Assembly (NCBI GenBank): GCA_030698395.1
Contig: JAUYKW010000022.1
Coordinates: 1 to 37,071 of the forward strand
Direction of reading: 5' to 3'
From: a bacterium
Lineage (GTDB): Bacteria > Patescibacteriota > Patescibacteriia > UBA9570
Length of the DNA: 37,071 nt
Position numbers and translations under genes: made by a program. Below the pieces are notes generated by a model. That model worked only from the letters and a program-made list of their open reading frames with translations. It made no database searches and was not told the DNA's origin. Below are positions 18,300 through 27,943 of this stretch, piece after piece; positions within the stretch are counted from its first letter, which is position 1; each line of letters starts with the position of its first letter.

Positions 18300-19532
18300 C
18301 TCTTTCTTTTCTTCTGGTGGTGTTGCTACCGGCTTTTCTACAGGTTTTTCTTCCTCAACTGACTTTGTAGCTGGCTGTTCAGATTTTACTGCATCAGATT
18401 TCTTCTTACCCATTTTAACAAGCATGAATACACCAACTCCTAACACAGCTAAAACAATGATAATCAACCAAATATTCTTCAATACCAGTACCATGGCATA
18501 CAATATAATCCACATAACAAAGCCAATTAAAGCTGCAATAAACTGAATCATAGAATCAAGGCCTTTATCAAGCCGTTTACCCAACCATGGAATAAACCGG
18601 AATACATTAGTAAATATTGTTAAAGGTCCAAATATCATCACAACACCAAGTACCATCAAAACCAAAGATGCAATCCGTAATCCCCACTTAGATGCAGAAT
18701 CCTGAGCCTCTAGATCTTCCATGGTGCCTTGATAATTCAAGCTTGATACTACATATGGCTTCTTATCATAAGCTCCTTTGATTTGATTATTATCAGCATC
18801 ACCAGCAACCAACAAGGTTTGATCCGCATTTAAATAAGTATATGTATATCTCAAATCACCTACCTCATATGCGCCAGTATTTTCTCTAGTAGTATCTACT
18901 TCATCATCATAATAAACATCGTCATAAAGACCATCTTCAGTTAATCCGGCTTCATAATCAGCTAACAGATCATATTCTGTAAATTCTTTAGTACCGATAA
19001 AATTTGCTCCATCTGATGGAGTAATTTCATACTTACCTAATAAGAATGATGCATATTGACTATCAGTTGACTCTGTTTCCCAATCATACTCCTCTACTAG
19101 GTAACAAGACTCACAATTGGTACCATCAGCGTCACATTCATCTTGCAATTGTCTAACTACCGTTTGATTAGAACTTAATGAACCACAATGTTCCTTTTCT
19201 TGTACTCCGTATCGTTCTACCTGCTCTTCAACATAAACGCAGTTCTCTTCTTCCATCTCAGCATCAATCTCATTAAATGGAACTGGACATACTAAAGGCT
19301 GTTTATTTGTTGCAGTTGCTTCTACAACTACATAACCCTCTTCTGAACTATCTGCTTCAACTACAGTTGCGGCTGTAAAATCTGCTGCTCGATGTTGCGA
19401 TTCAGCATACCAAGCTGTTAATGGTGAAGCTACCACTACAAACAGCAAACCAATCATCATTCCGATAATGCTCGAAAAGATGCCTCCTTCTTTACGAACG
19501 CGATATGATTTATTACCAAGATTTTGTTGCAT
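18297..19532 (-). CDS. TMEM43-family membrane protein
   Basis: 411 aa; N-terminal TM, large extracytoplasmic region, GPLTIFTNVFRFIPWLGKRLDKGLDSMIQFIAALIGFVMWIILYA. Confidence 0.8.
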   Translation of the reverse strand: MQQNLGNKSYRVRKEGGIFSSIIGMMIGLLFVVVASPLTAWYAESQHRAADFTAATVVEADSSEEGYVVVEATATNKQPLVCPVPFNEIDAEMEEENCVYVEEQVERYGVQEKEHCGSLSSNQTVVRQLQDECDADGTNCESCYLVEEYDWETESTDSQYASFLLGKYEITPSDGANFIGTKEFTEYDLLADYEAGLTEDGLYDDVYYDDEVDTTRENTGAYEVGDLRYTYTYLNADQTLLVAGDADNNQIKGAYDKKPYVVSSLNYQGTMEDLEAQDSASKWGLRIASLVLMVLGVVMIFGPLTIFTNVFRFIPWLGKRLDKGLDSMIQFIAALIGFVMWIILYAMVLVLKNIWLIIIVLAVLGVGVFMLVKMGKKKSDAVKSEQPATKSVEEEKPVEKPVATPPEEKKE

Positions 19533-19637
19533 ACTACAAATTTATTAATTATTTATTATACATAATAATAGCATAGCGCAATATTTTCAGCTATTAAATG
19601 AATATGACAACAGATATGATGTGATTTTAGTTTTCTA

Positions 19638-20495
19638 TTATTTCAACGATTTATAGTCGCTAAGATAATCTCTCTTCAATCCAGCTAATAAGGGTGTAAA
19701 TTCTATTCCTAATTCCTTTATTTTGTCATTACTACAAATAAAACTCTCGTTTGCAAACGGGAATTCTTTTTCATTATGTTTAATACCGTCTGTTTTAAAA
19801 TTATACTCAATAATAGGCTCTTGCTTAGAAATTTCTCCCATCTCCCTAACCAATCCTTCTAGAGTAATTATTTCATCACCTACACAATTAAATGCTCCCC
19901 TAGCCTGTTGTTCCGCCATTGCGACGATAGATTTAGCAACGTCCTGCACAAATACAAATTGCACCATGGCCTGACCATTGCCGGGCAAGATAATTGGTAA
20001 TTTCATTAATAAGCGCTGATAAATAAACGCTTCTCTGTCCAAATAGTTCTGTGATCCCAATATATAAGTTGGCCGGATAATCCCATAATTAATGATACTA
20101 GCCGCCAACACTTCTTCACATTGCACTTTTCCAATATTATAATCGGACCATAACTCCCACTTCCCTATTGCATCATCCTCTGTAATAGGAAACATATGCT
20201 TTTTTTGATATGCAGCTACTGTACTAAAATGAAGTAGAAATTTAAATTTTATCTTATCAATCACTTGTAAAGTATGAGCTCCTTCATATGCGCAAGTATC
20301 AATTACCACATCAAATTCACCATTGATTTTTCCTAAATCCACATTACGATCGCCCTTAACAAAGGTTACTGATTCTGCATATTTCTGCTTGGCAGTTCCA
20401 CGATTAAAAACAGAAACATCGTGCTTATGATTAATAAGTTCATTTATAATATACGGTCCAACAAATCTGGATCCACCAATTACTAGTACATTCAT
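19638..20495 (-). CDS. NAD-dependent epimerase/dehydratase family protein
   Basis: 285 aa; MNVLVIGGSRFVGPYIINELINHKHDVSVFNRG. Confidence 0.88.
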   Translation of the reverse strand: MNVLVIGGSRFVGPYIINELINHKHDVSVFNRGTAKQKYAESVTFVKGDRNVDLGKINGEFDVVIDTCAYEGAHTLQVIDKIKFKFLLHFSTVAAYQKKHMFPITEDDAIGKWELWSDYNIGKVQCEEVLAASIINYGIIRPTYILGSQNYLDREAFIYQRLLMKLPIILPGNGQAMVQFVFVQDVAKSIVAMAEQQARGAFNCVGDEIITLEGLVREMGEISKQEPIIEYNFKTDGIKHNEKEFPFANESFICSNDKIKELGIEFTPLLAGLKRDYLSDYKSLK

Positions 20496-20507
20496 GCCTA
20501 TTTTAAT

Positions 20508-22565
20508 CTATCTTAAATCCATTTCTCCAACCCGCTCCCAATCTTTCTCAGATAACACTACAATTTTATCAGTTCCGACAATATAAAGATTATCATTTAC
20601 ATATAATGCTCGTAATGGATTAATTTCACTAACTGCTTTCACCATTGATAAGGTGTTATTTTCATATGAAAATATATATCCGCCACCAGAAGCTGGCAAG
20701 AAAAATACACCAAAATCAGCATCCTGTAAAAATGCATGATGATCATCGATTACATCAGACCAATATGCATCTAATAAATATTTAGAAATCTCTTGTGGAT
20801 CACTTGGATCACTCACATCGAACAAAGACAGCTTAACCTTACTATCTTCCTGACCAACTCCTAAGACTAAAGTATCAGTCAATGGATGTAAGTATGAAGA
20901 ATAACCAGGAATTTTAAGCTCTCCTGTTTTAACTGGTGCATTTGGATCTGATAAATCAAATACATAGAAAGGATCTGTTTCTCGAAAAGTAACCATGTAA
21001 CCTGCGTTACCAACAAATCTTGTTGAATAAATACGCTCTCCTTCCCCTAAATCACGCACCACGCCAGTAATATCCAGATCATTATCTAAAACATATAAAT
21101 CATTTACACTTTCAGCAGAGGCACTAAACGAATAGAATCTAAAATTATCACCAATATTTGTAGCCACTCTTAAGTGATTTTCATATTCATCCAAAGAAAA
21201 CTGATTTAAAGGAACTCCTGGCACTTGGCCAGTTGCAGCTATAGAAAAATCAGCTAAACCAATTCTGGTAATGCCGGTAGTTTCCAACTCTCGGATATGC
21301 TCAGTAATATATGTATCCATTCTATTTTCTAGCTCATTATCGATCCGCAATTCTTCATCTGCAGATAAAGAAGCCATGTATTCTTCGATAGTATAGTTCA
21401 ATTCTGTCATCTGAGAATCCCTAGATATGTCATAATCCTTCAGCTCTGCTAACCTATTAATAACATCCTTTGATACTAAATCACTACCTTTGGTGGCAAA
21501 AAAATCATATGTAATGTCTAGTACATCACCCGGAAACGAATACGCAATATACATATTTTCTGGTGACATATAAATTACCGAATTTGATTCTCCAGCTGCA
21601 AAGGAAAGTTGATCCAGTATCGTGCCAGTTTCGGGATTTAACTTCATGGCAGTAAAGGTTGAATCCGTAGGTACAACAGTTTTAGGATGATAAATATCCA
21701 TACATGGAATAGTCAACGCTTTACCTTCAAGGATTATTGGATCATATGGACACGGCTGATAACGATCAATATATGTGTTTGTGATCAGATAAAGATTACC
21801 ATCCAATAATCTTGCTGATTGATAATAAGTATTACTATTAAATTCTAATTCCCAAGCCTTGACTGGGGTTGCAAGATTCGACATATCAACTCCTACAATT
21901 TTTTCATAACCAATTACCACCAACATATCTCCTACTAACAACAATTCACCCACTTCATCAACCTCCCCTACTATTTCCATTGCATCGACTGGTAAAGTGT
22001 TTACTACTTTTGTAGACTGAGAAATTTCTGGATAAGAATAATCATCATATAAATAATCGTAATCAGTATAATAATAATCCTGCAATTTCGAGATAAAAAT
22101 ATTCTTTCCATCAGTTTTTACCAAATCAGGCTCGTCTATATTAGCTACTTGTACATTTGTTTCAGAAACTCGCTGTACAGTTGGTGAAGATGCAGAAACA
22201 TCCATATCATCCATCATTGCACCTTCATTAGATATAGCATCTACAGACAAAGCTGACTCCATAGCCAAAGAAGTAGTTGCCATAGATTTAAATTCACCAT
22301 AACCATAATCTGTCACCTGATCCGCTGCTAGCAGATAAGTAACAAAGTCTTGCTCTGAAGAAAATTGAACTACTGATGAGTCCACATCTTGAATTACTGC
22401 GTCTAATTTATCAAGTTTAGCATTATCATTTACATCCTCTTGAGACGCGACAAACATAATTAAAATTGCTCCTATGATTACCAAAGCAATACATAAGATG
22501 ATGGGTAATGAAATAATTATAAGAATAAGCAATAGTGCTTTATCTGTTTTTTTCTTTTTGGCCAT
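20508..22565 (-). CDS. Membrane-anchored beta-propeller domain protein
   Basis: 685 aa; N-terminal TM, then VQVANIDEPDLVKTDGKNIFI and repeated VFDLSDPNAPVKTGELKIPGYSSYLHPL-type blades. Confidence 0.85.
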   Translation of the reverse strand: MAKKKKTDKALLLILIIISLPIILCIALVIIGAILIMFVASQEDVNDNAKLDKLDAVIQDVDSSVVQFSSEQDFVTYLLAADQVTDYGYGEFKSMATTSLAMESALSVDAISNEGAMMDDMDVSASSPTVQRVSETNVQVANIDEPDLVKTDGKNIFISKLQDYYYTDYDYLYDDYSYPEISQSTKVVNTLPVDAMEIVGEVDEVGELLLVGDMLVVIGYEKIVGVDMSNLATPVKAWELEFNSNTYYQSARLLDGNLYLITNTYIDRYQPCPYDPIILEGKALTIPCMDIYHPKTVVPTDSTFTAMKLNPETGTILDQLSFAAGESNSVIYMSPENMYIAYSFPGDVLDITYDFFATKGSDLVSKDVINRLAELKDYDISRDSQMTELNYTIEEYMASLSADEELRIDNELENRMDTYITEHIRELETTGITRIGLADFSIAATGQVPGVPLNQFSLDEYENHLRVATNIGDNFRFYSFSASAESVNDLYVLDNDLDITGVVRDLGEGERIYSTRFVGNAGYMVTFRETDPFYVFDLSDPNAPVKTGELKIPGYSSYLHPLTDTLVLGVGQEDSKVKLSLFDVSDPSDPQEISKYLLDAYWSDVIDDHHAFLQDADFGVFFLPASGGGYIFSYENNTLSMVKAVSEINPLRALYVNDNLYIVGTDKIVVLSEKDWERVGEMDLR

Positions 22566-22709
22566 AAATATGAATATTATTTATTTTATATAAGTATATC
22601 ACACCTATACCGATACGTGAGATAAATAACGCGTAATTATGAATAAACCCAAAATATTGGTATAATAGTTAATATCATTTTAATATGTATTTACATTTAT
22701 CAAACATAT

Positions 22710-24971
22710 ATGAAAATTAATAAAAAAATATCCAGCATTCTAGGATTAACGCTAAGTTTAGCAATGTTTATCTTATTTTCTGCTAGTGCTAATGCAGCTA
22801 CCTTTACCGTTAACATTACAACAGATACAGATGATGCATCAGCTGGAAATGGAGCATGTGTAGATGCCGGAGGAAAGTGCAGTCTGCGTGCAGCCATCCA
22901 AGAAGCCAACGCCCTTGCAGGTGACGATATTATTACCCTGCCAGCTGGTACGTATACACTTACTCAAGTAGGTACTGATGATAATGCTGCTGCTGGAGAT
23001 CTAGATATTATAACTGACATTACAATCAATGGTGCTGATACAAAAACTACAATTGTAACAGCTGGTGGTAGCACTGGAATTGATGACAGAGTATTTCATA
23101 TGAGTGATGTTGGTGAATTAAAAATGTCTAATCTGACAGTTACCGGTGGATACTCTGCTAGTAGTGGCGCTGGAATTTTTGTATTTACAGGACTTTATGA
23201 CACTTTTGTATTCAGTCTTGATCACGTAAATGTAGAAGGTAACGAAATCACTGGTACATCCACAGGGGGTGGGATTCATTTAGAGTCCCTTAACAATGCG
23301 ACGATAGTTAATGCGTCCATCACAAACTCTTCAATTATTAATAATATATCCGGTGTTTCTGGAGGTGGCATGTATATTACAGCAAGTAATCAAGGAGAAT
23401 TGAACACTAATATAACCAATACCACTATTGCAGGTAATGATTCTCTAACAAACTATGCAGAAGATGGGGGTGGTATGTATATTTATAACGATGCACTTTC
23501 CAAGTTAGATCTTAATATCCAACACAGCACAATAACTGGAAATTCAGCATCAAATGGCGGAGGACTTAGTGCTAGTGACGACGGTTCTGTTTTTGATGTA
23601 AGTATTGGTTCTACTATCATTGCTGATAATACTGCATCTGGTTCCTTTAGTAACTGCGGTGGTACTGCATCACAAACATCTAATGATTACAACATAGAGG
23701 GAGACACAAACGAGTGCGATTTTAATGGCACCAATGATCAAGCTGCTGTTGATGATACAACTGTACTAAACGTAGCTGGTTTAGCCGACAACGGTGGTGA
23801 CACAAAAACTGTTGCGTTGATTGGATTAGCTTCAAATCCAGCGATTAATTATATTCCAAATGCTGCTTGTCGTGATGCCACAGGATCTTTACTTACCACC
23901 GATCAACGGGACGAAGAAAGATCTGGTTATTGCGACGTAGGATCGTATGAATATCAAGACAATGCAAATCCTGTTATCACAGTTCAAGGATTAAGCCCTG
24001 ATTCTGTAGAGTGTGCAGTTATATACACTGATGATGGTGCGACCGCAACTGATAATATTGATGGCGACGTTAGCGGTAATATTATAACCGATACCAGCGA
24101 TGTTGAAACGGACACTCCAGGAACATACACTGTTGAATATTCAGTCACCGATTTATCAAATAACGACGTTACCGCTACCAGAACTGTAACCGTTGCAGAC
24201 ACCACTGATCCAAGCATCATTTTAACCGGCGATGATACAGTAACAGTTAAACAAGGAGATTCATATACAGATGGAGGGGCAACTGCGGCTGATACTTGTG
24301 ATTCTAACATTGCTATTGCTAGCTCCCCTACCGGCACATTGGAAACAGATTCCAGTGATGTAAACACAGATGAAGTTGGTAGTTATACTGTTACATACAC
24401 AGCAACTGATGCTTCTAGTAATGTTGCAACCACCACCAGAACTGTGAATGTAATCTCGCGTGGCAAAGTTACCAAAGCAACTCCTTTAAAGAAAGGTAAA
24501 GTTAAACTTACATACAAAGATGGTTCTACATTAACCTGTACTGCTTTTAACAAAGGAAAGCCTAAAGCTAAATTATCTACTGATAAAAACAGACTAGTTG
24601 TTCTGAAAAAAAATGGCACTAAAATTAAAGTACTAGATGCAAAAAACTGCGTAAAAAAATCTTCGAAGAAAGTTAGAAAAAAAGCTCAAAAAGTTGTTAA
24701 GTTAGGAGTTTATAACTATTACAAAGCAAACAAGAAAAATGAAGTAATTGTAGCTACAAAGAAAAATGGTAAACTGAAAGTTACTTCGTTAAAGCTTGCT
24801 CCTAACAAGAAAGGTAGTGGTTTAGCAAAGAGAAATACAAAAACTATAGAACCATTCACATATAAGAAATTCCAATTGAATAAGAAAAAGAAAAACATTC
24901 AATTAAAAAACAGTGGTAACGTGATTCAAGAGTACCGTGTTAATAAAAAAGCTAGATTAAAGTTTATTTAA
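22710..24971 (+). CDS. Secreted CSLREA-type right-handed beta-helix protein with DUF5011/Ig-like repeats and Lys-rich C-terminal domain
   Basis: 753 aa; signal peptide, CSLRAAIQEANALAGDDIITLPAGTYTL, GGGMYI repeats, two Ig-like repeats (DDGATATDNIDGDVS...), basic C-terminus. Confidence 0.88.
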   Translation: MKINKKISSILGLTLSLAMFILFSASANAATFTVNITTDTDDASAGNGACVDAGGKCSLRAAIQEANALAGDDIITLPAGTYTLTQVGTDDNAAAGDLDIITDITINGADTKTTIVTAGGSTGIDDRVFHMSDVGELKMSNLTVTGGYSASSGAGIFVFTGLYDTFVFSLDHVNVEGNEITGTSTGGGIHLESLNNATIVNASITNSSIINNISGVSGGGMYITASNQGELNTNITNTTIAGNDSLTNYAEDGGGMYIYNDALSKLDLNIQHSTITGNSASNGGGLSASDDGSVFDVSIGSTIIADNTASGSFSNCGGTASQTSNDYNIEGDTNECDFNGTNDQAAVDDTTVLNVAGLADNGGDTKTVALIGLASNPAINYIPNAACRDATGSLLTTDQRDEERSGYCDVGSYEYQDNANPVITVQGLSPDSVECAVIYTDDGATATDNIDGDVSGNIITDTSDVETDTPGTYTVEYSVTDLSNNDVTATRTVTVADTTDPSIILTGDDTVTVKQGDSYTDGGATAADTCDSNIAIASSPTGTLETDSSDVNTDEVGSYTVTYTATDASSNVATTTRTVNVISRGKVTKATPLKKGKVKLTYKDGSTLTCTAFNKGKPKAKLSTDKNRLVVLKKNGTKIKVLDAKNCVKKSSKKVRKKAQKVVKLGVYNYYKANKKNEVIVATKKNGKLKVTSLKLAPNKKGSGLAKRNTKTIEPFTYKKFQLNKKKKNIQLKNSGNVIQEYRVNKKARLKFI

Positions 24972-24973
24972 AC

Positions 24974-25519
24974 TCAATCAGTTTTTTTCAATAACTCAGA
25001 ATAATGTTTACGAAGCTTCTCTAGCTTTGGTGCAATATTAATTTGGCAATATGGTTGCCCTGTATTCTTTTGATAGAATTTTTGATGATACTCCTCTGCT
25101 GGATAAAATTTATCTAATTCAACAACTTCAGTAACTATCTTTTTATCTGTGAATTGTTTACCTAATTCCAAAATGTACTTATCTATCTCACTCTTTTGTT
25201 CCGCAGAATTATAAAGAATGATGGACCGATATTCTGGACCTTCATCATATCCCTGTCGATTCAATGTTGTTGGATCATGAAACGCAAAAAATATTTCTAA
25301 CAATTTCTCAAAAGGAATAACTTCAGAATCAAATACAACCTTGATAACTTCTGCGTGTCCTGTTTGCTTTGCCGCAACTTCCATATAAGAAGGATTTTCT
25401 ACATGTCCCCCAGCATAACCACTTACAACATCCTCTACTCCGTGCAAAGCATCAAATACAGCTTCTGTGCACCAGAAACAACCACCTCCAAAAACTATTT
25501 CTGCTAATTTATTTTTCAT
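24974..25519 (-). CDS. msrA: Peptide-methionine (S)-S-oxide reductase
   Basis: [33 protein letters not shown]; start taken at [11 protein letters not shown] opens at 25531. Confidence 0.95.
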   Translation of the reverse strand: MKNKLAEIVFGGGCFWCTEAVFDALHGVEDVVSGYAGGHVENPSYMEVAAKQTGHAEVIKVVFDSEVIPFEKLLEIFFAFHDPTTLNRQGYDEGPEYRSIILYNSAEQKSEIDKYILELGKQFTDKKIVTEVVELDKFYPAEEYHQKFYQKNTGQPYCQINIAPKLEKLRKHYSELLKKTD

Positions 25520-25877
25520 CTTGCGGAACAAACTTAATAGATAAAGAATTTACACAATGCCTGGTATTCTTTTCTGTTAGATGTTCACCTTCAAATACAT
25601 GACCCAAGTGTCCACCACAATTATTGCAAGTAATTTCTGTGCGTGAACCATCTGCATCTGTTGTTCTTTTTACGGCTCCTGGTATTTCCTGATCAAAACT
25701 GGGCCAGCCACAGTTGGATGCAAATTTATCATCCGACTTATAAAGTTGTGTGTTGCATTGCCGGCAAACAAACATTCCTGGCCGAAAGAAATCATGATAC
25801 TCACCTGTAAATGCTGGCTCTGTACCCTTATTAATAATGACCCGATCCTCTTCTGGGGTTAATTTATTGTATATCAT
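25509..25877 (-). CDS. msrB: Peptide-methionine (R)-S-oxide reductase
   Basis: 122 aa; two CxxC pairs (CRQCN, CNNCG), [25 protein letters not shown]. Confidence 0.95.
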   Translation of the reverse strand: MIYNKLTPEEDRVIINKGTEPAFTGEYHDFFRPGMFVCRQCNTQLYKSDDKFASNCGWPSFDQEIPGAVKRTTDADGSRTEITCNNCGGHLGHVFEGEHLTEKNTRHCVNSLSIKFVPQDEK

Positions 25878-25895
25878 AAATTAAAGTATAACGTA

Positions 25896-25918
25896 AATCC
25901 TACCAAGGTGGTAGGATT
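25896..25918. terminator. Hairpin between helicase and msrB (weak terminator or processing hairpin)
   Basis: AATCCTACC-AAGGT-GGTAGGATT, perfect 9-bp arms; U-tract weak on the minus strand. Confidence 0.5.
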
Positions 25919-25956
25919 CTCACGTTCACTCTAGATTGAATATTTTAAAGTTTGAA

Positions 25957-27312
25957 TTACCTACTTCTACTGCTACTTCTGGAATTACCTCCGCCACTAC
26001 TACGTCTACCACTACTAGTACTTCTTGATCTACTATTTCCGCCACTTCTTCTAGTGCTAGTTCCACCGCCACCTCTGTATCCACCACGAGAACCTCCACC
26101 GCTTCTACCTCCACCACCTTTGTATCCACCACGTCTACCACCCTTACTAGAAGAACCTTTTTTCAACTCAGCAGATGGGACAGACTCTAGCCTAGTGTGT
26201 TCAATTTGAATATTGATCAATTTTTGAATTGCCTGTAATTCTGAAGCTTGATTAGTACATACAAAAGAAATTGCATAACCCTTACGCCCAGCACGGCCAG
26301 TTCGTCCTATACGATGAATATAATCATCTGGATTATCTGGCAAATCATAATTAATTACCATTTCAATGTGTGAAATATCAATTCCCCGAGCTGCAATATC
26401 AGTTGCAACTAAAATACGTGATTTCTTAGATTGGAGCGCAGCTACTGCAGCCTTCCGTCGAGGCAAAGAAAGATTACCATGTAACTCTTCAGATTTATGA
26501 CCCTTAGCCCGTAATAGTTGATTGATTTTTTTTGCTTGAAATTTTGTTCGAGAGAATACTAATATCGCACCTTTAGTTCGATTAACCATTTCCAGTAGAG
26601 CATCTATTCTATGAGCACTATCAAGAACTACAATCTCGTGCCGAACATTATCTGCCGTAGAACCATGAGCTGCTACTTCAATATGAACTGGTTCGCGCAT
26701 ATAATTTTTAATCAAATCAATCACTGCATCGGCCATGGTTGCAGAAAATAAAAGAGTTTGACGCTCCTGCGGAGGTGGCGCATATTGCAACATTTCCTTA
26801 ATCTGTGGTTCAAAACCCATATCAAACATACGATCAGCTTCATCTAGTACGATGTGTTCAATGTTATCAAAGTTAAGTTTCTTTTGGTTTAATAAATCAT
26901 TCAATCTACCCGGTGTGCCAATCACAACTTGTGGTTTCCGTTTCAACTCTTGAAGCTGTCGACCAACTGAAGCACCGCCTACAATAACAACAGAATAGAT
27001 TCTAAATAGCTTTTCGAACCACTTAAAAGTTTCTTGAATTTGAGCTGCAAGCTCACGCGTTGGCAACACTATTAGTACTGTTGCTGTGTTTTTACTTTTC
27101 TTTGCATGTAGCATTTGTATCAATGGCAAAACAAAAGCCAAGGTCTTTCCAGTTCCTGTTTTTGCAACACCCAAAACATCATCCCCCTTTAAAATTGCAG
27201 GGATGCCTTGTTCCTGGATAGGTGTTGGTTCAGTTATTTCATGTCCAGTTAAAATTTGGGCAAGTTCAGGACTTACTCCGATCTCTTCGAACAGATTTTT
27301 ATTTGTACTCAC
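25957..27312 (-). CDS. DEAD-box RNA helicase with Gly/Arg/Ser-rich C-terminal tail
   Basis: 451 aa; AKTGTGKT, PTRELA, DEAD, SAT, HRIGRTGRAGRKG; tail RGGYKGGGGRSGGGSRGGYRGGG. Confidence 0.97.
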   Translation of the reverse strand: MSTNKNLFEEIGVSPELAQILTGHEITEPTPIQEQGIPAILKGDDVLGVAKTGTGKTLAFVLPLIQMLHAKKSKNTATVLIVLPTRELAAQIQETFKWFEKLFRIYSVVIVGGASVGRQLQELKRKPQVVIGTPGRLNDLLNQKKLNFDNIEHIVLDEADRMFDMGFEPQIKEMLQYAPPPQERQTLLFSATMADAVIDLIKNYMREPVHIEVAAHGSTADNVRHEIVVLDSAHRIDALLEMVNRTKGAILVFSRTKFQAKKINQLLRAKGHKSEELHGNLSLPRRKAAVAALQSKKSRILVATDIAARGIDISHIEMVINYDLPDNPDDYIHRIGRTGRAGRKGYAISFVCTNQASELQAIQKLINIQIEHTRLESVPSAELKKGSSSKGGRRGGYKGGGGRSGGGSRGGYRGGGGTSTRRSGGNSRSRSTSSGRRSSGGGNSRSSSRSR

Positions 27313-27480
27313 GTTTTTAATGTTATATAGCCTCTATTACTGGAGTACTAAGCTATATTTCCGCTGAGCACATGCACAATAATGAAAGAATTTTAAATCG
27401 ATGGTTATTATACAGGAATATGATATCTTGTCAATGGGTGACCCTAAATATTTTTCAACTTTGCCAAACAATGGACCAAT

Positions 27481-27884
27481 ATGACAAAAAAATCTAACTT
27501 GCTAGATTTCCAACAAGTTGATACATTTTAGAGACTCCATCGACAAGATTAGAAGCTGACGATCCAGGTACAAACGACAACTGGTTTAAATTAGTTCGCA
27601 GTTCATCCGATATGGAACGGACATTCCCATCAAACTTTGATGATGATAATTATCGATATCTGATAAATGCATCACGATTTCGATATCGTCAAGCACGTGT
27701 AAGTGATCTCAACCAGGAAGTACGTAATTCTGAAAACCTAAAAAATGAAATAAAATTCCGGTTAACAGGAGAGTTGCGTGAGGATGCTCTCTGATTTCTA
27801 GCACTTTATAATGCATATGAATATGGCGGATATTCGGTGGATGATATTGTAACTGAAATAGAAACATATAAAAACTGCGGATAA
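27481..27884 (+). pseudogene. Small unknown protein gene broken by a frameshift and an in-frame TGA
   Basis: ATG 27481 gives MTKKSNLLDFQQVDTF*. One extra T in ACATTTTAGAG would join it to LETPSTRLEADDPGTNDNWFKLVRSSSDMERTF...LREDAL, then TGA (27792), then same-frame FLALYNAYEYGGYSVDDIVTEIETYKNCG*. Confidence 0.5.
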
Positions 27885-27895
27885 CAAAAAAAATT

Positions 27896-27932
27896 AAAAA
27901 GAGCTTCTCTAACAATGGCGAAGCTCTTTTTT
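27896..27932. terminator. Bidirectional rho-independent terminator
   Basis: AAAAAGAGCTTC ... GAAGCTCTTTTTT between convergent units. Confidence 0.85.
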
Positions 27933-27943
27933 GTAAAACAAGC

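Noticed and set aside
23984-24619. Minus-strand ORFs under the CSLREA gene, and similar plus-strand ORFs under 27944..30403
   Set aside because: Shadow ORFs of repeat-rich secreted protein genes; no domain signature.
25926-26209. ORFs rich in Val/Glu or Leu/Pro on both strands
   Set aside because: They are alternate frames of the Gly/Arg/Ser-rich low-complexity tail of the DEAD-box helicase.
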